A stretch of DNA of 64,000 nt from Meconema thalassinum (GCA_946902985.2 OX336389.2:1287544792-1287608791), one strand, 5' to 3'; positions 1 through 13,869 are shown, counted from the stretch's first letter. Made by a program: numbers and translations. The notes: a model not told the origin generated them from the sequence alone.

Positions 1-1
1 A

Positions 2-2179
2 GTTTTCTCCAATACCTTCGACGAACATATCGTACATTTGGAGGAGACTTTCGCAAGGATCAGAGAGGCCAAGTTAAGGCTTAAACCTGCGAAATGTCAA
101 TTTGCCAGACAGCAGATTAACATATTGGGCCATATTGTCAATAGAGAGGGCATTATTCCCGACCCAGCTAAGACTGACGCAATAACGGGCATCCCAATGC
201 CCACAAATTTGAAACAATTGCGCAGTTTTATTGGTTTGGCATCGTATTACCGGAAGTATATCTACAGGTTTGCACACATCGCCCATCCCCTAACCGAGCT
301 CACACGCGAAAAAACGCCCTTCAGCATTCAACAGGAACACATAGATGCCTTCATCACACTGAAGCAACTATTGATCTCACCACCATTACTGCAACACTTC
401 CACAGTGATAGGCCCACGTTTTTACACGTGGATGCCAGCCTGTATGGGCTGGGGTCGGCCCTACTGCAGGAAGACGCAGAAGGGCGCATACGGCCCGTCG
501 CTTACGCTAGCAGGAAGCTAACGGCCGTTGAGACTAGATACTCTGCCACAGAGCGGGAAATGCTGGCATTTTCGTGGGGAGTGAACTATTTTAGGGTATA
601 CCTCTATGGTATCAAGTTCACGGTAGTGACTGACCACGCGAGCTTGCTTTTTTGGGACAAATTTAAAAACCCAAATTCGCGGCTCAACAGGTTTATATTC
701 CGCCTGTATGAATATGACTTCGTGGTCAAACACAAGAAAGGCGCTACACACCTAGACGCAGATGGGTTGTCTAGGCTGCCAGTAGCCGATCCCCCGGATG
801 ACAGTAAGGACCACGACTGGGACGACATGCCCACTTTTGCCCTGACGGTGATTAACATCAAACAGGAGCAAGAAAGTGATCCGTACTTGAAACAGATTCT
901 ATTGGCACTAGAAAACTTGGATAAAGTGGACTCCAAGACAGCACGGCTATCTAGGCGATTTTTCCTAGACAAAGACGGGGTACTGAAATTTAAGCCCACA
1001 GCCATGCACGATAACGCACCTATAGCGGTTCCGGAATCATTGAGAGAAAATATCATGATCGGACACCACAATAGCCCACTGGCAGGGGCACACTTAGGTA
1101 CGCATAAAACATACCTTAGAATCCGTGACAAGTATTATTGGGTAAACATGAAGGCCGACATAGATACCTTTGTAAAGACATGTCACACTTGCCAGCGATT
1201 CAAAACAAGACCTGGCAAGCCTCATGGACTACTCAACCCAATTCCCATGGGAGAGTTATTTCACAGAGTCGGGATAGATGTGAAAGGCCCCATTACGACA
1301 AGTCAGAAAGGCAATAAATATATCCTGGTGGCTACCGAGTATCTCACACGATACATGATTACAAAGGCTGTTCCCAAAGCAGACACAAACAGCATAGCCG
1401 AATTCTTATTTGATATAGTTACACGATACGGCCTATTCCAAACCTTATTATCCGACAGAGGTACTATTTTCACCTCGAGAGTGCTCCAACAGTTTCTGGA
1501 GATACTCAGGATTAAGGCATACACTACCACGAGTTTTTCCCCGCAAACCAACGGACTCAAGGAGAGTATGAATAAAATACTCTGAATAGCGTTGGCTAAA
1601 TTTACAGAGGACGCAGGAACAGACTGGGATGAATACCTGCAGTCCATTACTTTTAGTTATAATACCTCTATATCCACGGCTACGAAACACTCTCCACACT
1701 TCCTACTGCACGGGTACACACCCAGAAGTCCCATAGATAATATATGTATCCCACAGGACACTTACACGGACAACGCTGCCCGGCTAGAGCACATACAGAT
1801 AGCTCGAATGAACGCTAGAAAGAACATAGCCGCGGCGCAGAAGAAACAAAAAGAGTGGTACGACCGGCATAGGAAGACCGTGGAATACACACCCGGGCAA
1901 TTGGTTATGGTCTCCAATTCTGCCCGTAAGAAAAACGTGTCCGAGTTCCTCCTGCCACGCTGGTCAGGTCCCTTCAAAGTCTGCAGGAAGGTATCTGACC
2001 TAAATTATATAGTCAGCGTGCGCCATGGGAGAAAACTCATTAAAGACACTATTCACGCCCGCCGTATGAAGGCATATCATACACGCAAAGCTCCCACACC
2101 TACACGTACAGGTGGAGACACTACCAAAAGAAAAGGAAGTGATCCCACTGGCAGACGTGGAAAGAAGGCCAAGAAATAG
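2..2179 (+). pseudogene. Ty3/gypsy retrotransposon pol, 3' part (RT end, RNase H, integrase)
   Basis: The window opens inside the reverse transcriptase, near the usual LGHIV-type motif (seen as ILGHIVNREGI), so the element starts upstream of the window. Next comes RNase H, with Asp in FLHVDAS, Glu in ATEREML and Asp in VTDHASL. An integrase HHCC zinc finger follows (HH...H, then CHTCQRFK, about 1060-1200), then the DDE core with Asp in GIDVKGP, Asp in LLSDRGT and the region around NGLKE. The C-terminal end has the GPF/chromo-like patch LPRWSGPFKV and a Lys/Arg-rich tail. One in-frame TGA at 1583-1585 falls right after the catalytic Glu region, and the same frame continues to the stop at 2177-2179, so this copy is inactive by a single visible nonsense change. 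No LTR pair can be identified because the 5' LTR lies outside the window. Confidence 0.93.
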
Positions 2180-5100
2180 CCTTCGGACCTCACTGACCAC
2201 ACCGGGATACGATCCTAACACTCGACAGAACTGTCCCGGAGGCACAGCCTAGAATGGCACCAGAAACAATTACTCTGGGTAAAGACGGTCTCAAAACCCG
2301 CAACCTTCTGAATACCATGAATGTCAGGTCGGGTAGCTATCCAGTTGTAGGATAGAAAAGTAGGAAGCTAAAACAGATTGGGACAGTTCCACTAACAGAC
2401 GTTCATAAATGAAAAACAACAAAATCGCCTCCGGCACCTAGTCACCAAACACGCGACTAGCGGCCCGGCGACACTCGTGTATAACGACATTTTGTACAAG
2501 GGATAGCGACATATTCGACCCACGTTACAGTTAACACAAAACTTGGGGACACAAATGTAGTTAGTGAGAGGTTCTTTTACAGTGCGGAAAGGCTCACCCG
2601 CAATCACAGAGAGCAAGCCGATTAGACACACACGTGCCAGACACAGAGCATTGTCAAGCAACTAACAAGATAACGCACACGGGAGTGAAACTCGAGACTA
2701 TCGCGTCAGCGATAACGCACTCACCGTGGGCGACCTTTGCTGGCACAGACAGACTGGGAGCGCTACAGACGAACCTGGGAAATAAACGTTCATTTAAGCC
2801 GAGTTCAGAACCACACAACTCCCCAAATTACACTACGAGGAGAATTCAAAAACACACAAACTCTTCACAGGAATGCGTATTCCCATCTGCGCATTTCAAA
2901 TACACGGTACATGTGCCATAATATATACGGCACAAATAGCGTCGTAACAAGTCTTTACAGTGAGCCGGGTCCGAACCCATGATCACACACCACACTCGTA
3001 CCAAAAACTAACTAACCAACGGTATTTTTGGTACGAGAGACACAAGCAAAAAAACCACACTGAGGACACCTCAATCCCTGAAACACAACGCAGACATAGA
3101 ACACAGAGAATGACATGAGATCACGGGTCCAAATCCCAGCGAAAATTGGACACCATGGAAAACAACTATCCAGGCTTCCAATCACACCGAAATTGGCCCA
3201 TACAACTACAGAACCAGATAATACCACATTTCCTTCGGCCAAAAGCCAGGCATAAAATTTCAATTACACCTGACATGGAAAATACATTTCCCAGACACAG
3301 GTATAGAAATTTCGTAAGACAAAGGTCTTATGGAATAGTGGCCACACAAAAGTACTAGCTAAATAGGACGAATTACTACATTGGTCCGCCCGGAATCTCG
3401 AACAATGACAACACTCGCATACGTGCAAGAAAGCACGTGCCGGCAGCTGACATACATAACGTCCGAGCCTGCCATTACACATACAAACCGCTGACTTGCA
3501 GATTTCGTCACATTGCAATACTGCTGGTGACAGACACTATTGTTGTATCGGCATTGACCATGAAATTACAAGCACAAAGCAATCATAAGGCCACACATTT
3601 TTTAACACTGCAAAAACAATTGTGACATTTAGCAATGGACAGACGTGACAGACCGGAACTTATCTTGGGCCCATAGGAGCACGTTCTCAAAGACATTGAC
3701 AGGCCACGGGCACCTCCTGCCCACACACGCGATACATATTAGGACTTAGCCTATAACAGACCAACCGTCCGCGTGGTGTAGCGGAACATAGTCACACACA
3801 CACGCGCTCACTAATCAGGAGCGAACACAGACAGGGGCTCTGAGGAAACAAGACCTCCCCCCTAATAACTTCCTTTCGCGATTTTATTTCTAAAAGAAAT
3901 CATTCCAGGCGATTAGGACATGGCCAGTCGCACTACGACCACTGGCCACATTCACACTACAAATGGCAGACCAGATTAAGTCGTGACGTCACAGCGTCAC
4001 GACGCTTTACTATCCCAAGAAGCGGATAGCGAGCAGACATGGACAAAGGGAGAATGACTGAAGCATAGGTGGATAATCCCAGCGGGATTACCGACATAAA
4101 ACCCAAAGGCTACCAATTTGAATACCTTACTCCCCTCCAATAACCTTCCCACGACCAACATGACCAACGCAGACACATGAACACGATGAAAACAGCTACA
4201 CTACATTACAAATTATACATAGGGGTTGATAGACTTCATGCGTTTAAAAAGAGGGCTTACTACGCCTTGGATCTCGATGCTACCGCCTGAGTATTAGGGG
4301 TGGGTCGGCAAACATCAATTAAGCATAATGCACATCTCCAAATGAGAGATGAGGCCACAATCATATATTAACCATTTTTTTGTTAATTCAATACTCCCGC
4401 ATGACAGGGATGTATTATTATTACGCCTCACCCAACACCTATCCTTACATGAGTGCGGATGCCTCATATCCAGATACATGCATGAGTATCCCATCCACTT
4501 ACCAACGGTATCACTATCAAACCTGCATGGAATTTTCATATTTTTGCAATCCCGGGAATTACCCGCCCCAGTCCACTCATTGTAAGAGCAATCCTAGCAG
4601 CATTACCGGCTCAAGGCCACCATTTATTTGAGCCCAAAGATGCGCAACCTCTTCCTACCATGCTTTCAGCCCACTCTACGAATAACTACCCCCAGATCCT
4701 AATAACAGGGTACCTGACGCCATAGACCCTACTAACACCTCCATTAAGGTAAACAGAGCATTATCGCTGGACAGCCGACGTAGCAATAGTAGACCTAAAG
4801 TAGTCTATGCACTTAGAAGCTCTACAACCCCACAACACTTGAAATATTTTACATTTTTAAATTATTTACACAGGTTACACCCATATTTTTTTTATTACAT
4901 GAAAAGGAATCTGAAACACTCTGATTGGTGATAACGGCATAAGCCGAAGGCAAAAGGCACCATACAGAAGCAGAGCGGGTAAGGCGATGTTGAGCCTTAC
5001 CCTAATTAACATACTGACCCGACCGAACAGACGAACCACGTAAGGTCGAGGCACTCGTGATCTGGCACGGGCAAACGTCAAGATCTAGGGGTGCATCTAG

Positions 5101-5330
5101 CTTATCCCCCTTGTCGGAGACAGTTACACCCACTATGTGCCACGGTCGTCGAAGCCAACACCTGCAGGGGAGACTTTCTGAGGATGGTGGGAGAAATAGC
5201 TCACTCCGCGCCGGACTCAGGAGATGACCCTAGGGACGACCCAAATTATGACTAGACTTTTAGTTAAATTTAAGTAAGTAGGGCTTCTTCAGCGGGAAGC
5301 AAGACTCCTGTGCGCTGGAGTGAAGCACTA
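2180..5330. other. Non-coding stretch downstream of gypsy pol
   Basis: I find no recognisable protein. The base composition (C/A-rich, many CACA runs) resembles the gypsy pol before it, so part may be the 3' untranslated part or LTR of that element, or another decayed retroelement. A small perfect inverted repeat lies at 3980-4003 (9-bp arms GTCGTGACG/CGTCACGAC, 6-nt loop). Only short open frames with no family likeness occur, and the boundaries of any LTR could not be fixed. Confidence 0.4.
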
Positions 5331-5501
5331 TTGCGGCCAACAGTGGCGAAGAGAATATAATTGCGGCCAACAGTGGCGAAGAGAATATAATTGCGGCCAA
5401 CAGTGGCGAAGAGAATATAATTGCGGCCAATAAAGGCGAAGAGATTATTACTACTGCGTAAAGCATACTACGGTTGCCAATAAAGGCGAAGATAATATTA
5501 T
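5331..5501. repeat. 30-bp tandem repeat array
   Basis: Three nearly identical 30-bp units starting TTGCGGCCAACAGTGGCGAA run through 5331-5420. A diverged fourth unit follows at 5421-5450, and a fifth, more diverged unit lies at about 5473-5501 after a 22-bp spacer. Because the period is a multiple of three, the minus strand reads as a repeated 10-residue peptide, but nothing else suggests coding. It sits in the non-coding tract after the gypsy pol. Confidence 0.85.
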
Positions 5502-8465
5502 GCCATTGGACAATGTCCAATGCCCACATAAATGGCGACGCAGCGGGCAGTCAAGGGCATTAAATACACATGCAACGAGCTGTCTAGAGGGGTTACAGTG
5601 GGCAGACCCAACTACGACTACATACGCAAAGGCAAAGGTAAAGAGCTGATAAATACAGCGGGCGAAACGGTTTGCTTTGTGGCACCGTAAGCCGCCTGTG
5701 ACTAGGTTAATACTAGTTCATAATCATTTAGCATAGATGTCGACAATTAGGATTAAAATGGAGGGGACTACGAGGCATTGTTGGGTTCCGGTCCCAACAA
5801 TGTACTACAAGGGCACCCCCGCGAGAGAAATCGAACGGACAGCCTCCATCTAAATTTTAGTATTTAAGTCATAGTGCCATTTTTAAGGTCACTTAGATGT
5901 AAGCAAATTCAACAAGCGCTGTTGCTACAATTGGGCCCAGCACATTTCGGCTTTAGAATAAGGTCTACTCGGCTTGTACATACAGCATAGTTATACAATT
6001 AAGGCAATTTTTTTTTAGATTAAGGTAGAATATATCGGCACCCGGTACCCAAAATTCCGCTACCGGGGTAAGACCGACAACACATTAAGAAACGACATTA
6101 CGGCACCGTATAGGGTAAGCCCGGCCATACATCGATTAACACTAACCATGCCATTTTTTTTCACAGGTCAAAAGAGCTTCAGACTGTGGGCACACTACCA
6201 CAGGAAGCGGCATAGAAAATAGGCAATATTTAAACGTTTTATTAACCTCTCCATTTTTTTTCAGGTATTGTCACCAGGAATATGGCACTGGTGACTATGA
6301 TTTTCCTGCCATATAGCAGCAGCATGCTATTAATGCCGTCTTATTATTGTATTACACCTGTGCGCACTAATTTATATTTAATATTCATCTTCACTTACAG
6401 GCTCACCACATTTTTACAGCTGCACTTTAAAAATCTGCACAGCACGGCTGATACCTGTGGGGTATCAGGCTCGCTGGCAGATCAACGTACACAAGAAACA
6501 TAAGGCGTCAAAAATGCGGCGCAAATTACGGCAATGAGGGCGCAACCGATTTGTGGCGGCGACTCTCATTGTCAAGTGTGAAAGCATTCACCCACAGGGA
6601 ATGCTTCACAGATTAAGGATTAAGGATACATTTCAAGCGGTACGACCACTAAACCATAACAGGAAGTGGCCGTACAGGATTAGCCGTGAGACGGCAAGCG
6701 TACAAAGGGGTAGCGTGCACGCGAGGTACCAAAAACTAGAATCATAAGAGATTAGCGCGCTTAAGTTAGACATAAGATCATTGTAACTGATAATTTTAAA
6801 GGATAAATTAATACAAATTCATGCGCCCACGGGCAATTATTCCACTAGAAATCAATATATATATAATACTTCGCAACCCCACATTGTCGGCGGAGGTGAT
6901 CAATAATATTCCTAAATGCTAACATATGAACATCGCAACATAGCACATTAAACGTTATACTTTTTTGTTTGTTTGTTAAAATCACATGTTCACAATGTCT
7001 ATGATTTGTTTTCTTTCATTTTTCTTTCTTCTAACTTCCCCATTTGTCTGGGTGTTCCGTTTTATCCCAAATCAATAAATGCATTTTGAATATTTCCCTT
7101 AAATTATACCCTGGAACACCCATTTTTGTCTATTCTTCTATCTTTCTCATTGCAGGGAGCACTTTTTCCCTAAGATAGGGCGGACGACGCAATCATCCGT
7201 CCAGCCCTGGGTTTTTTTCCTCCCTGCACAACAATGTACCGAATAACTATCAGCACCATGTATTTTTTTTCTTTAAACTTTCAATATGCCAATATCGTTT
7301 TTTTTTCATGCACTATTTTTATAATGTCTATGCCAATGTCAATGTTATATATATATATGTATATCCCATAACCCACCCCTCTGAACACGAGCTGATCTCA
7401 CACCTACACATCAACACGACATCACCACATCATACGACGACGAAGAGGACACCAACAGGAGATACGAGGGGGCTTCAAGAACAACCACATCAACTATATC
7501 TACTACATCAACATCCCAACCCCAAGTTCCGTTCCCGTTCGCGGGGACGCGAACTAAATAGGGGAAGAGGCTTGTACAGTCCCCCAGGGGTATGCACCCC
7601 CTGGAGGCCATCCCCCCATCATCTATTTAAATCACCCCTAACTGGCAAATCTTGTAAGTCCAGACCAACATCTATTAACACCGCAAGGGCAGCTAACCAG
7701 TCTGGAAAGCTTACCCAATAATTGCATCACTACCACAAACAGCGACACACAATTAACTGGGGCATCTATGCCATCGGAATGTCGACGAAGCAACGCCGAA
7801 GACTGTAAGAGGGAACCTTAAGGAGTACAAGCTCTCTCTCAATTACCAGTCTTACAGTGCGTCGGCCGGAGGCTATCGCTGTTATCATCAGGTGAGTCAG
7901 CAGTGTTCAGAATCCTGTACTTTGTAACCTTTACCCACAAATTGTATACACAAGTTTGTACACTTACATTGTAACATTTACTACATCCCTTAAAAGGGAC
8001 TCATAATTCCATATTACTGACCAATAAATACTTGGTCAGTACACTACACCTGTATTACTGTTTTACACGCCTCATTACGTCCTAAAGTCCATCCTGAATC
8101 CTCCGTCACGATTAGACGTGACATACAGTAGCCAGACACTTGCTAGCACAAGTATCATTGTATTCCCGTATAGGCCCGATTGCTAGGAGCAGCGCGCGCC
8201 ATAAAGCTGACGCGTGCACATCGGTTATATAACTAGCCAGCCAGCTGGAAGACCAGCGCGTTGACCTGTACGCTAAGTTCCATCCCCTAAAATACACCTA
8301 CATCTTTTATAGGAGCGCCCCCTAGTTCCTAACAATAAACAACACTCTACACTGGTCAGCTTGCCCGACTACGGGAAGCTACCCCCTTTTAGGCACTTCC
8401 TTATAAATTAACACAATAACTCTTCCGTTTTAGATCCAACCACCCCCCAATAAGGGATCTAAATC
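5502..8465. other. Non-coding stretch, possibly retroelement 3' region or LTR
   Basis: No gene is recognised. Landmarks are a 10-bp-arm inverted repeat at about 5775-5802 (CATTGTTGGG/CCCAACAATG), two pyrimidine tracts followed by CAG at about 6150-6170 and 6254-6265 that resemble splice acceptors, a TATA-rich stretch near 7345-7360, a CAG/GTGAGT donor-like site near 7890, AATAAA near 8023-8030, and a GTCACG/CGTGAC inverted repeat at about 8104-8122. Such signals would fit an LTR promoter and 3' end, but without a second LTR copy this stays a guess. Confidence 0.3.
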
Positions 8466-9654
8466 AATATGCAACAAAATCCTTGACTTTCTCCTTGTCT
8501 TCAGATTTTTGTTTGAAAAAATAAACAAAAATCTTCCTGGAAAAATCGTCAATTATTGTCATCATATATTTAACACCATTCCAGGTCTCATGGATCGATC
8601 CACACAAATCAGAGTGCACCAAGTCCAAAAGACTTTCACTCCTCGAGTGACTTACTTGTGGAAATGACTGCCTTTGCTGCTTCCCGAGAACACATGGTTC
8701 ACACAATCCCTTTAGGATTTCCTTAAATTTAACATCATCAGACATTTCACTTAAGACCTGTAACTTCTGTCGCCCAACGTGACCCAACCGCTCATGCCAC
8801 AAATTGTAATCAGAAACATCACTAACAAGGGCAGACATATCTTGGTTAACATTCAGATAATATAGACCATTCAGAACTGAACCAGTAGCTAGCACGTTAC
8901 CATTCACTGAGCAATTCTCTGAATCCAAGATTTCACATCCAATTTTGTTAAATACAACAACAGCACCCCTTGTAACCATCTGACTAACCGACAGCAAGTT
9001 AACACTCAGTCCTGGAACATGCAACACATCTGACAGATTATTAATACTGTCGCTTACGTTCAGTGCAATGTCACCAACTCCTTGTACAGACAACTTGTCA
9101 TTATTACCAGTTACAATCTTAATATCAGGATCATCATTGCATTTATAATTTGACATAAGTTTAACATTAGGAGACATGTGAGCACTACAACCAGAATCAA
9201 TGACGAAACAATTCTTTGGTATGTGAGCAGTTAAAGCACAAAACAGACTTTTATTGGATTTTGGACACTTCGGAGCACTTTGAACTTTTGTCTTCTGTGG
9301 ACAAGTGTCTCTTCCGTGACCCTTTTCACCACAAACCCAACACTTCCAACGACTTTTGTCAACCGCTTTTTCACTACCGGTAGAGATCTTTGGTTTCTCG
9401 ACATACCTGAATTCCTTCTTGGTGTTGCTGTACAAGGCTGCCCCATCAGCTGACTTCTCACCTTGACTTCGGCGAAGGCTTTCGTCCAACAAGATAGACT
9501 TGATGCGGTCCAACTGTAGTTCCTCCGATGTCGAGGTTACGGCCATAACCAAGTTATCGTATTCATCAGGAAGACCTCGACGTATCATAGCAGCAACAAA
9601 CGTATCAGCGACAGGCTCATCAACAGCTGCCATCTTCTGTGTTACAAACATAAC
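8466..9654 (-). pseudogene. Outer copia element: gag end, protease and integrase start
   Basis: This is the downstream half of an outer Ty1/copia element whose upstream half lies at 14122-14689; the inner copia copy sits between them. Read on the minus strand it holds the end of gag, a CCHC zinc knuckle (CWVCGEKGHGRDTC), the aspartic protease motif DSGCSAHM, and the GAG-pre-integrase/zinc part of integrase (HERLGH, CEPCVLGK) into the start of the core (VHSDLCG, IDDFSRK). This block has no internal stop, unlike the same region of the inner copy. It breaks off at about 8466 inside the integrase, where the sequence stops matching the inner copy (12260 region), so the RT, RNase H and 3' LTR are missing. 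Confidence 0.9.
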
Positions 9655-9890
9655 TGTGGAAACTTCTAGAGCTATCCATGGGTTTCTATACACGGGCTAA
9701 ACGGATTGATACACACGAACACATGTTGACATGGATGTATTTAACAAGACACTGTGACTCATGATACAGAGTACAGTCTATATACAAAAAAGGCAAAGAA
9801 CATAAAGGTCAAAGAACATACATGTGACAAAAGACAAACGACATGTAAAGCGAGATTAGAAATTACGAAAAGTATTCATTCTCTTCAACA
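9655..9890 (-). repeat. 3' LTR of inner copia
   Basis: The 236-bp LTR begins TGT and ends ACA on the plus strand. It matches the LTR at 13884-14121 almost base for base. A purine tract (AAGGGAGAG in element orientation) directly precedes it, as expected for plus-strand priming. Its outermost bases read TGTGGAAAC rather than TGTAGAAAC. Confidence 0.95.
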
Positions 9891-9927
9891 CTCTCCCTTA
9901 ATCGAGCAATGCTACATTATGCTGCAA

Positions 9928-11384
9928 TTAGGATAATCCAATGCCAGTAACACATTTCACATGACCATGAACTGGCAGACCTTTTGTCAATACATCAGCA
10001 ATCATTTCAGCAGTAGGCACATAGGATAACTTTACTTTGCATTTCTTTAAGATGTCCCTAATGAAATGATAGCGCACATCTATGTGTTTTGTTCTCTGAT
10101 GAAAACCTTCATTTTCAGCCAACTTCTGAGCACTCTGACTGTCATTACACAACTGAATTGGACCTCCTCTCTTACACAATTCAAAGAAGAAACCTCTAAG
10201 GAACAGAGCTTCTTTACATGCTAAAGTCAGACCTATGTATTCTGCTTCAGTGCTAGACAATGCCACAACTGGCTACTTCTTACTTTCCCAACTTATTGGG
10301 CCTTCTGCATATTTGAATACAAAACCACTCACAGATTTCCTGTCAGTTAAATCGTTTCCATAAGAAGCATCAACAAAACCCTTGACGTCACATTCTGATT
10401 TTTTATACATGATACCAAGATCCACCGTACCTTTCAAGTATCTGAACATTCTCTGGACACATGTCCAATGCTCCTTCCCATAACAATTATTGAATTGACT
10501 CAAATAATTAGTTACATATGCAATATCTACCCTGGTACAAATAGAAAGGTATAACAAAGCACCAATGGCCTGTTGATAGGGATAGGATTTATCACAGGAT
10601 GTGGATTTCTCAAACAACAAACCTGTTTCCATTGGAGTTTTCACAGGAGTACATTCTGACATGTTAAACCTATCCAACACATCTAACAGATAACACTTCT
10701 GATCCAATTTAATACAATCTTTGCTTCATTGAACTCTCATCCCCAGACATTCAGAGACTTGTCCCAAATCTTTGATCTTAAAATGAGAATTCAACACAGA
10801 CTTCAGTTTCTCCACTTGGACATGATCATTAAAAAATACAAAAAAATCATCAACATAGAGGGCAATAACAACAAAAGATGATGAATCATTACAGTAATAT
10901 ACACATGGTTCATACAGAGACTTCTTATAACCAATTTCAGTAAGAATTTCATGAACCCTCTCATACCAAGTGCGAGATGCTTGCTTCAAGCCATAAACAG
11001 CTTTTCGAAGCTTACAAACTTTAGAACGGTCACACTCATAGCCTTCTGGGGGGGGTACATATAAATATTATTTTTAAGAACGCCATTGTAAAAAGCTGTT
11101 GAAACATCTAGGTGATGAACTTCCAGATCCATATTTACAGCAGGAGCAAAAAATAGTCTCAATGTACTATACCGCACTACAGGTGCAAAAGTTTCCAGAT
11201 AATCAACTGCATACCGTTGAGAACAACCTTTAGCCATTAAGCGTGCTTTAAATTTAAACACATTGCCTTCAGTATTATGTTTCACCTTAAACACCCATTT
11301 GCATCTTACAATATTTGTTCCCTCAGGTTTCTCAACTAATGTCCATACATCATTATCATGAAATGACTTGAGTTCTTCCTCCAT
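9928..11384 (-). pseudogene. Inner copia: reverse transcriptase and RNase H
   Basis: Minus-strand pieces in order cover the copia RT (RVT_2): opening block with WTLVEKPEG, CKWVFKVK and the Asp-containing LDVSTAF motif (11384-10986), the catalytic YVDDFF block (10989-10726), the RT connection (10707-10273) and RNase H with ALSSTEAEYIG, NDSQSAQ and TKHIDVRYHF (10266-9928). Frameshifts separate the first two pieces, stops lie near 10725 and 10710, and a TAG at about 10272 falls just before the usual ALSSTEAEY motif. The protein ends at 9928, 37 bp before the 3' LTR. The catalytic residues remain, but the reading frame is broken at least three times. Confidence 0.93.
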
Positions 11385-13024
11385 CGTCTTTTTTCATTGC
11401 ATGCCATCCTTACCGCTAAGTGCTTCAGCCACAGTGGTCGGTTCCACATAACCACCACTGTCAGCAAAATAGACTTCATAATCAGGAAATTGTTTTGGAA
11501 GTCTCTCCCTTAAAGGTTACCTCCTATCTGCATCTTCTGGAACACCAACCTGGTTAATCTCATCATTTTCATTATCATCGTTATCATGAATTACAACAAT
11601 GTCTTCATTAACCTGAGCAATACCTGGACCATCAATGTTGTCCCTAACCTGACCAGCAACCGAAACTTCAACGACTGGCAGGTTATCATCCTGTCCAATT
11701 CTGTTTTCATCGTCATTTACAATGTAATCCAACGGACAATACATTACATCACTCATTTCAACATTTCTCAGCACACCTGGTGAATTTATGTTCTACAAAT
11801 TTAACACTGTGTTCTACAAAAATTTCTTTAGGCTTACTGGGACCAAACAGACGGCAACCTTTCTTTTCCCCATCATACCCAACAAACACAAAATATTTGC
11901 TTCTGGGATCCAATTTGCCACTACGCAACTTCTTTGGAACATGGGCATAAGCATCGCTACCGAATATTTTCATATTCTCATGACTTACAGCTTTACCAGT
12001 CCACAATTCCTCTGGTATGGCAATATCAACTTTACTAAGAGGACACCTGTTCAAAATATACACTGCCGTATTGGCTGCTTCCGCCCACAGTTTTTTAGAA
12101 CATCCTGCTGTAAACAACATGCATCTAACCCTTTCCATAATAGTACGATTGTTACGTTCAGCAACGCCATTTTGTTCAGCTCTATACCTTACAGTTCTCT
12201 GTTGCACAATCCCTTTTTCCTTGAAATATTTGTTAAGTCTTACCTTTCTGAGTTTCACAATATGCAACAAAATCCTTGACTTTCTCCTTGGCTTCAGATT
12301 TTTTTTTTCAAAAAATAAACAAAAATCTTCCTGGAAAAATCGTCAATTATTGTCATCATATATCTAACACCATTCCAGGTCTCAGGGAGCGGCCCACACA
12401 AATCAGAGTGCACCAAGTCCAAAAGACTTTCACTCCTCGAGTGACTTACTTGTGGAAATGACTGCCTTTGCTGCTTCCCGAGAACACATGGTTCACACAA
12501 TCCCTTTGGTATTTCCTTAAATTTAACAAAATCAGACATTTGACTTAAGACCTGTAACTTCTGTCGCCCAACGTGACCCAACCGCTCATGCCACAAATTG
12601 TAATCAGAAACATCACTAACAAGGCCAGACATATCTTGGTTAACATTCAAATAATATAGACCATTCAGAACTGAACCAGTAGCTAGCACTCTACCATTCA
12701 CTGAGGAATTCTCTGAATCCAAGATTTCACATCCAATTTTGTTAAATACAACAACAGCACCCCTTGTAACCATCTGACTAACCGACAGCAAGTTAACATT
12801 CAGTCCTGGAACATGCAACACATCTGACAGATTATTAATACTGTCGCTTACGTTCAGTGCAATGTCACCAACTCCTTGTACAGACAACTTATCATTATTA
12901 CCAATTACAATCTTAATATCTGGTTCATCATTGCATTTATAATTTGACATAAGTTTAACATTAGGAGACATGTGAGCACTACAACCAGAGTCAATGACGA
13001 AATAATTCTTTGGTACGTGAGCAG
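11385..13024 (-). pseudogene. Inner copia: protease end and integrase
   Basis: Minus-strand block 12971-12294 holds the post-protease region and the integrase zinc domain (HERLGH, CEPCVLGK) into the core start (LVHSDLCGPL, MTIIDDFSR). A frameshift in a T-run near 12295-12310 leads to 12270-11758, which carries the rest of the core (YRAEQNGVAERNNRTIMERVR, with the third catalytic Glu) and the C-terminal KIFGSDAYAHVPK and SKYFVFVGYDGEKKG region. The linker toward RT (11774-11517) is acidic and low complexity. A stop lies at 11517, and the stretch to 11385 is in a different frame. Confidence 0.92.
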
Positions 13025-13810
13025 TTAAAGCACAAAACAGACTTTTATTGGATTTTTGACACTTCGGCGCACTTTGAACTTTTGTCTTCTGTGGACAAGT
13101 GTCTCTTCCGTGACCCTTTTCACCACAAATCCAACACTTCCAACGACTTTTGTCAACCGCTTTTTCACTACCGGTATAGCTCTTTGGTTTCTTGACATAC
13201 CTGAATTCCTTCTTGGTGTTGCTGTACAGGGCTGCCCCATCAGCTGACCTTGACTTCGGCGAAAGCTTTTGTCCAACAAGATAGACTTGATGCGGTCCAA
13301 CTGTAGTTCCTCCGATGTTGAGGTTACGGCCATAACCAAGTTATCCTATTCATCAGGAAGACCTCGAAGTATCATAGCAGCAACAAACTTGTCAGCGACA
13401 GGCTCATCAACAGCTGCTATCTTCTGTGCAAAAGACATAACCTCGCCAATATACTTATCCATGGAATCGAAATCTGATAACTTGAGGGAGCACAGATTTC
13501 GCATCAGCGTGATATACCTCCACTTTCCTTTATCTTCAAAAGCCTTTTCAAGCGCATGCCAGGCATCCTTAGCTTTTGCACAGCCTCGAACATGGGGATA
13601 ATTGTGAACAGCCATTATGAGACATATATCCGCCTGCGCTCTCTCGTCACGCCGTTCATGTCCCTCCGACACATCTGTGCCTCAGACACTGGCCCACTAT
13701 CCATGCTTTTTGAGATAATTTGACATCCCAAAAGACCAGTTCGAATAATCTTCCCGACCACTCAATTTCGGAAACCCATAGGCACAAGGACTCGAAGCAT
13801 GTTCACTCAT
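13025..13810 (-). pseudogene. Inner copia: gag, zinc knuckle and protease start
   Basis: The gag ATG is at 13810-13808 (MSEHASSPCAYG...), 60 bp inside the primer site. Compared with the outer copy at 14122-14494, the same frame carries a TAG at about 13699-13697 and a TGA at about 13684-13682. The frame then runs 13672-13346 through the gag core (DAWHALEKAFEDKGKWRY) to another TAG near 13348. A 7-bp deletion relative to the outer copy, near 13250, shifts the frame before the zinc knuckle, which is therefore read only in another frame (13339-13025). The outer copy keeps these positions open, so the inner copy decayed by itself or came from an already broken parent. Confidence 0.9.
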
Positions 13811-13869
13811 TTTGCCTTCTCACTTTGAAGTTCACTGAAGAAAAAAATGATCGCAGAACACTGTTATGT

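Noticed and set aside
2180..4340. An env-like gene after the gypsy integrase
   Set aside because: No frame longer than about 95 codons, no signal peptide plus transmembrane pattern; nothing supports an envelope.
5530..6560. Primer-binding sites TGGCGACGCAGCGGG (about 5532) and TGGCGGCGACTC (about 6553) for a gypsy element
   Set aside because: Only the first 6-7 bases fit a tRNA 3'-end complement, and no LTR end (TG...CA with a second copy) lies next to them.
6900..8130. 3' LTR of the gypsy element
   Set aside because: TATA, AATAAA and a donor-like site are suggestive, but no second copy exists in the window and no clean TG...CA boundaries were found.
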